Below are positions 50,656 through 56,249 of a DNA stretch of 56,249 bases, in pieces (position 1 is the stretch's first letter; each line of letters opens with the position of its first letter). The position numbers and the translations under genes were made by a program. The DNA is taken from NCBI GenBank assembly GCA_031406795.1, contig JANOHV010000134.1:1-56249 (forward strand). The letters run 5' to 3'. The DNA comes from DATDCY01 sp031406795 [NCBI: Candidatus Rokuibacteriota bacterium] (lineage in GTDB: Bacteria; JAUVQV01). The notes beneath the pieces were generated by a model. The model saw only the letters and a program-made list of their open reading frames with translations, ran no database searches and had not been told where the DNA came from.

Positions 50656-53217
50656 ATGGCCACCGGGGTTCTCTCCTCGCTCTCCTCCCTCCAGCGCCGG
50701 ATTCCCAGCGGCCTGCTGATCGCCTGTTTCGGCCTGATCCTGACGGCGGCGGCCTGGGCCGACGTTCTGCACCGCGAGTCGATGGATCGCGAGGCCGAAA
50801 TCGAACGCATCCACCGCGAGAACGGCGGGCTGGCGCGCGCCTTCGAGGAGCACGTGCGTCGCGTGGTGCAGTCCGCCGACAACGCGCTGCTCTACCTGAA
50901 GTACGAGTACGAGGGCGGCATGATGAACGACGGTATCGACCACTACATCGAGCGCACCAAGACCGATCCGATCCTCAACCAGATCGCCCTGGCGGATGCC
51001 GGCGGGAATCTGGTGCTGAGCGCGGTCCCGCTCGATAAGCCGATCAACATCGCCAGTCGGGAGCACTTCAAGGTGCATCTCGCGGGCGACACGATCGGGC
51101 TCTACGTCGGCAAACCCGTCATCACGCAGGTCTCGGGGACCTGGTCGTTCTTCCTGAGCCGGCGGTTGAACCATCCCGACGGCTCCTTTGCCGGCATCGT
51201 CTCCGTCGGTCTCAACCCCGCGTATTTCTCCAGTTACTACGACAACCCCGAGATGGGCCCGGACCGGGCCGTCCTGCTGGTGGGGCGGGACGGCATCGTC
51301 CGGGCGCGACGCTTTCAGAAACAGTCGGAGATCGGCCAGAACCTCGCCGACAGCCCGATGCTCAGGAAGGTCGAGCGCACGCCATCGGGGAATTACGAGG
51401 TGACCGGCCTGATCGACTCCCTGCGGCGCTTCGTCAGCTACCGCGCCCTGCCGGACCTCCCGCTGATCGTCGCCGTCTCGAATCTCGCTTCCACGGCCCT
51501 CGCCCCTTCCCGACGCCGCGCCGCCGAGTTTCGCCTCTCCGCCCTGGTCTTTACGCTGTTCGTCGCGATCTTCTGCCTGGTCCTGATCCGGGCTGAGCGA
51601 CGCACGCGGCGCGACAACGCGCGTCTGACCGCCGAGCTGGCGGAGCGCCGAAGAACCGAGGAGGCGCTGAACGAGAGTCAGAGCCTGTTCTCGTCGTTCC
51701 TCGACCACATTCCCGCCGTTGTTTTCGTCCAGGACTTGCAGGGCCGGATTCAGTACTCCAACCAGGCGTACAAGGACCTGCCGGGACGCGAAGCCATCGG
51801 CAGCAATGCCCGGGACCTGCTCGCCCCCGGCCAGGACGAACCGCCCGGGAAGCGGCCGGCTCTGCGCGGGCGCTCCGTCGTCCTGGACGAAACCCTGAGC
51901 GGCGCCGACGGCCGCACCCGGATCTTCGAAACGCGGATGTTCGTTGTCGACCGGGCGGGCAACGAACCGCTGCTCGGGTGCATCTCGGTCGACGGCACCG
52001 GGAGGCGCCACGCCGAGGAGGAGCGGCTGGCCTTCGAGCGCCGGATGCAGCAGACGCAGAAACTCGAGAGCCTCGGCGTCCTGGCCGGCGGGATCGCCCA
52101 CGACTTCAACAACCTGCTGATGGTGATCCTCGGCAACGCGGATCTCGCGCTGTCGAAGTCCTCGGCGGAATCCCCGGTGCGCGAGTTCATCAGCAACATC
52201 GACGTGGCGGCCCAGCGTGCGGCGGACCTCGCCAACCAGATGCTCGCCTACTCGGGCAAGGGCCGCTTTCTCATCGAGCCGATCAACCTCTCGCGCCTCG
52301 TCGAGGAGATGGGGCACCTGCTCGCGAGCGTGATTTCCAAGCGCGCCACGGTGCACTACCGGCTCGCCGGGACCCTGCCGGCGGTGCAGGCGGACGCCAC
52401 GCAACTGCGCCAGGTCGTGATGAACCTGATCACCAACGCCTCGGATGCCCTCGGCGAACGCGAGGGCGTGATCTCGCTGGCCACCGGCGTCGTCGAGATT
52501 CCCCCGCCGGGTTCCGCGGCGAGCATTGCCGCCCCGGCCCTGGCGGGGGGGACGTACGTCTACCTCGAGGTCTCCGACACCGGCGGCGGGATGGACTCGA
52601 CGACACAGGCCCTGATCTTCGACCCCTTCTACACCACGAAGCAGACCGGCCGCGGGTTGGGCCTGGCCTCCGTGCTCGGGATCGTCCGGGGGCACCGCGG
52701 GGAGGTCAAGGTCAAGAGCAAGCCCGGGGAGGGCACGACCTTCACCGTGCTGCTCCCGGCGGCTCTCGACGCGGTATCAGCCGGCAGCAGCGCATCCGGC
52801 AAGGCGGCACCGGGGCAAGGCCCGGCGACCAGCCACCGGACCATCCTGCTCGTGGACGACGAGGATCGCGTGCTGCAGACGGCGCGGGTCATGCTCGAGG
52901 AAAGCGGTTTCACCGTGCTCACCGCCGTCGACGGCGCGGAGGCGGTGGAAGTGTTCCGGAAGCAGGCCGCGCTGCTGAGCGCGGTGGTGCTCGACATGAA
53001 CATGCCGCGCCTGGACGGCGCGGCGGCCTTCCGGCAGATGCACGACATCGCGCCCGGCGTGCCGGTCATCCTCACCAGCGGGCTCGACGAACAGGAGGCC
53101 GTCAGTGAAATCACCGGCGCCGGACTCGCAGGGTTCATCCAGAAGCCGTACCGGCTGCGGGCGCTCCTCGAGAAACTCGAGGCTGCGATCGCCGGGGGGG
53201 CGGCCCCCGGCGCCTGA
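50656..53217 (+). CDS. Membrane hybrid histidine kinase: Cache-PAS-HisKA-HATPase-receiver
   Basis: 853 residues. Transmembrane helix 1 at about 16-35 and helix 2 at about 290-312, with a periplasmic double-Cache sensor between (DPILNQIALADAGGNLVLSAVPLDKPINIASREHFKVHLAG...). Then a PAS domain (about 340-450), a HisKA domain with His482 (GIAHDFNNLLMVILGNADL, the HDFNN type), HATPase (about 570-710), and a C-terminal receiver domain (TILLVDDEDRVL...VVLDMNMPRLDG...IQKPYRLR). Cytoplasmic part passes the signal to a distant partner; no response regulator gene is adjacent. The 3' end faces lepA with a 21-base gap. Confidence 0.93.
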   Translation: MATGVLSSLSSLQRRIPSGLLIACFGLILTAAAWADVLHRESMDREAEIERIHRENGGLARAFEEHVRRVVQSADNALLYLKYEYEGGMMNDGIDHYIERTKTDPILNQIALADAGGNLVLSAVPLDKPINIASREHFKVHLAGDTIGLYVGKPVITQVSGTWSFFLSRRLNHPDGSFAGIVSVGLNPAYFSSYYDNPEMGPDRAVLLVGRDGIVRARRFQKQSEIGQNLADSPMLRKVERTPSGNYEVTGLIDSLRRFVSYRALPDLPLIVAVSNLASTALAPSRRRAAEFRLSALVFTLFVAIFCLVLIRAERRTRRDNARLTAELAERRRTEEALNESQSLFSSFLDHIPAVVFVQDLQGRIQYSNQAYKDLPGREAIGSNARDLLAPGQDEPPGKRPALRGRSVVLDETLSGADGRTRIFETRMFVVDRAGNEPLLGCISVDGTGRRHAEEERLAFERRMQQTQKLESLGVLAGGIAHDFNNLLMVILGNADLALSKSSAESPVREFISNIDVAAQRAADLANQMLAYSGKGRFLIEPINLSRLVEEMGHLLASVISKRATVHYRLAGTLPAVQADATQLRQVVMNLITNASDALGEREGVISLATGVVEIPPPGSAASIAAPALAGGTYVYLEVSDTGGGMDSTTQALIFDPFYTTKQTGRGLGLASVLGIVRGHRGEVKVKSKPGEGTTFTVLLPAALDAVSAGSSASGKAAPGQGPATSHRTILLVDDEDRVLQTARVMLEESGFTVLTAVDGAEAVEVFRKQAALLSAVVLDMNMPRLDGAAAFRQMHDIAPGVPVILTSGLDEQEAVSEITGAGLAGFIQKPYRLRALLEKLEAAIAGGAAPGA

Positions 53218-53238
53218 GCGGCAGCAGCGCGGGGCGCC

Positions 53239-55044
<1,806 letters not shown>

Positions 55045-55117
55045 CGTGGCTCCCCCTTGCGAGCGGTGGCGGCGTCACCGCGGGCGGGCGCCGCTCGAAC
55101 TGCGGAAATCATGGCGT

Positions 55118-55146
55118 ATTATAGTGCGCATTCGGCGGACCGTCAA
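55118..55146 (-). promoter_or_regulatory. Near-consensus sigma70 promoter of lepA
   Basis: Minus strand: -35 TTGACG (55146-55141), 17-bp spacer, perfect -10 TATAAT (55123-55118), about 73 bases upstream of the lepA start. The strongest promoter-like sequence in the window. Confidence 0.8.
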
Positions 55147-55305
55147 TCGGCGGGCGGCCCGAACGGGGGGGGGCGGAGCCGCGGCGCGGCTGATCCCGAT
55201 CCCGCAGCCGATCCCGGGCTCGCCTTGACTTCCCCGGGTCGCGGGGGGAAGATCGGCGTACCTCAAGGACACTGAGTGGTCTGGCGAACGCAGGGGGACG
55301 CCGAC

Positions 55306-56249
55306 GTGAGTGCTGCCCCGGAACGCGGCGTGCCGATTCGCTGGCTCGGGATCCGCAATGTCCTCTGGCTGACGATGGGGTTACTGCTATCGGCGGCCTT
55401 GCTGCTCATCGCCGACCGGGAGGCAACGCGCCAGGAACGGCTGCGGCTGGACGCGGTTCGCGGCCAAGCCGCCGATCTGGCACGGATTTCAGAGGCCATC
55501 ATCGACGGCGAATTGCTCGCGCTCGACAACGCACTGCTCGTTCTGCGCGCAGCCTACAGCGCCGACCTGCAGCGTTTCGTCGAAACCATCGGGCTCCTGC
55601 GCAACGGCCCTCTCGCCGACCGCGACCTGCTGGTGGTGCTGGTGGATCGCGACGGGTACCTGGAATACACCGATGCTCCCAACGCGAAGCCCCGGACCTA
55701 TCTGGGCGATCGCAAGTATTTCCGTTTCTTCGCCGACGGCGGGAAGGACAGCTTTTATGTCGACGAACCGAGTCTCGGCCGTGTCACCGGGCGCTACACG
55801 CTGCCGCTGATTCGACCGCGGTACGACGCGCGGGGCGCCTTTGCCGGGGTGATCGCCATCTCAAGCCCCCAGCCGACGCTGCTCAACTTCATCACCCGCC
55901 TGCAGCTATCGGGCGAGACCACGATCAATGTTGTGAATGAAAACGGTGTGCTGGTCAACCGCTCCGGCGAGCCCGCCACGAAACCGGGAACGATGCTCCC
56001 GCAGGAACTGCTGGCGCCTATGCTCCAGGGGCCGGAGGGAGTGTTCACGAGCCGTGCCACCGCCGGGCGCGCCGAGCGCATCATCGCGTACCGGCACATT
56101 CATCACACAAGAACGCCGCTGATTGTTTTCGTCGAGTCCTTCCCCGGCACGGTGCTGCGCGTGTCAGCGCTGCAGCGCACCGTGATGATGATGGGCGCCG
56201 GGTTCACCTCGCTGGTAATCATGGCGCTCATGGCGGTCTATCTGAGGGG
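55306..56249 (+). CDS. Cache-domain membrane receptor, 3' end beyond the window
   Basis: At least 314 residues from GTG 55306 (GGGGGA upstream; GTG 55276 with AAGGA is an alternative). No stop codon is reached. Transmembrane helix near residues 16-36 (NVLWLTMGLLLSAALLLIA), a periplasmic double-Cache domain (VDRDGYLEYTDAP...RTYLGDRKYFRFFADGGKDSFYVDEPSLGRVTGRYTLPLIRP...FAGVIAISSP), and a second helix starting near residue 290 (MMMGAGFTSLVIMALMAVYL). The architecture parallels the hybrid kinase at 50656-53217, so the missing part may be PAS plus kinase or a GGDEF output. lepA lies between them on the opposite strand. Confidence 0.85.
   Translation, partial: MSAAPERGVPIRWLGIRNVLWLTMGLLLSAALLLIADREATRQERLRLDAVRGQAADLARISEAIIDGELLALDNALLVLRAAYSADLQRFVETIGLLRNGPLADRDLLVVLVDRDGYLEYTDAPNAKPRTYLGDRKYFRFFADGGKDSFYVDEPSLGRVTGRYTLPLIRPRYDARGAFAGVIAISSPQPTLLNFITRLQLSGETTINVVNENGVLVNRSGEPATKPGTMLPQELLAPMLQGPEGVFTSRATAGRAERIIAYRHIHHTRTPLIVFVESFPGTVLRVSALQRTVMMMGAGFTSLVIMALMAVYLR

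Overview
The window is GC-rich chromosomal DNA from a Gram-negative bacterium. Periplasmic multiheme c-type cytochromes, an ExbB/ExbD/TonB set, a MshEN-PilT type pilus ATPase, kaiC/kaiB, NHL-repeat proteins and many PAS or Cache histidine kinases together suggest an anaerobic or metal-respiring lineage of the Desulfobacterota/Geobacter type or a related phylum. That assignment is inferred from gene content only. I see no phage, integrase, insertion sequence, CRISPR array or rRNA operon.

Layout. (1) 22-15710, minus strand: a 4621-residue secreted protein with a zinc phospholipase C-like head, Ig-like and CARDB-like modules, 12 NHL blades and 15 C-terminal repeats. It is translationally coupled to an STN/helical-repeat lipid- or envelope-associated candidate, and a truncated duplicate of that partner with a duplicated leader lies next to it. 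(2) 15730-21915: OsmC, a Yip1-like membrane protein, a GHKL ATPase, a RelB/RelE-like toxin-antitoxin pair, a pair of palindromic repeat elements, tRNA-Ala(CGC), a TlpA-like thioredoxin, a DedA protein and a HAD nucleotidase. (3) 21941-33308, minus strand: a large electron-transfer locus. It has cytochromes with 30, 13, 3 and 5-7 heme motifs, a cytochrome b561-like membrane subunit with TPRs, an NHL propeller, ExbB, ExbD and an unusual TonB; most junctions overlap. (4) 33578-36011, plus strand: radical SAM enzyme, CTP-type lipid kinase and AmpD amidase in one coupled operon. (5) 36249-45606: kaiC-kaiB, a PAS/GAF histidine kinase coupled to an HD-GYP response regulator, a second PAS kinase coupled to a CheY-like protein, and a lone receiver. 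Base composition here looks less GC-rich than on either side. (6) 45682-56249: NYN/LabA-like protein, flavodoxin-fold reductase, Zwf, a PilT-like ATPase with a c-di-GMP-binding MshEN head, a Cache-PAS hybrid kinase, LepA, and a second Cache receptor that runs off the window end.

How they may work together. The cytochrome locus looks like a quinol-to-envelope electron conduit built beside a TonB-type energy transducer. The kai/PAS/HD-GYP block and the MshEN-PilT ATPase point to a c-di-GMP circuit that could link time or redox sensing to pilus function. These functional links are inference.

Two patterns cross gene boundaries. A palindromic repeat family sits at gene 3' ends, supplies the stop codons of ampD and zwf, and shows a compensatory base change in its central hairpin. 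Several monocistronic genes have a -10-like hexamer 6-7 nt before ATG and no Shine-Dalgarno, suggesting leaderless mRNAs.
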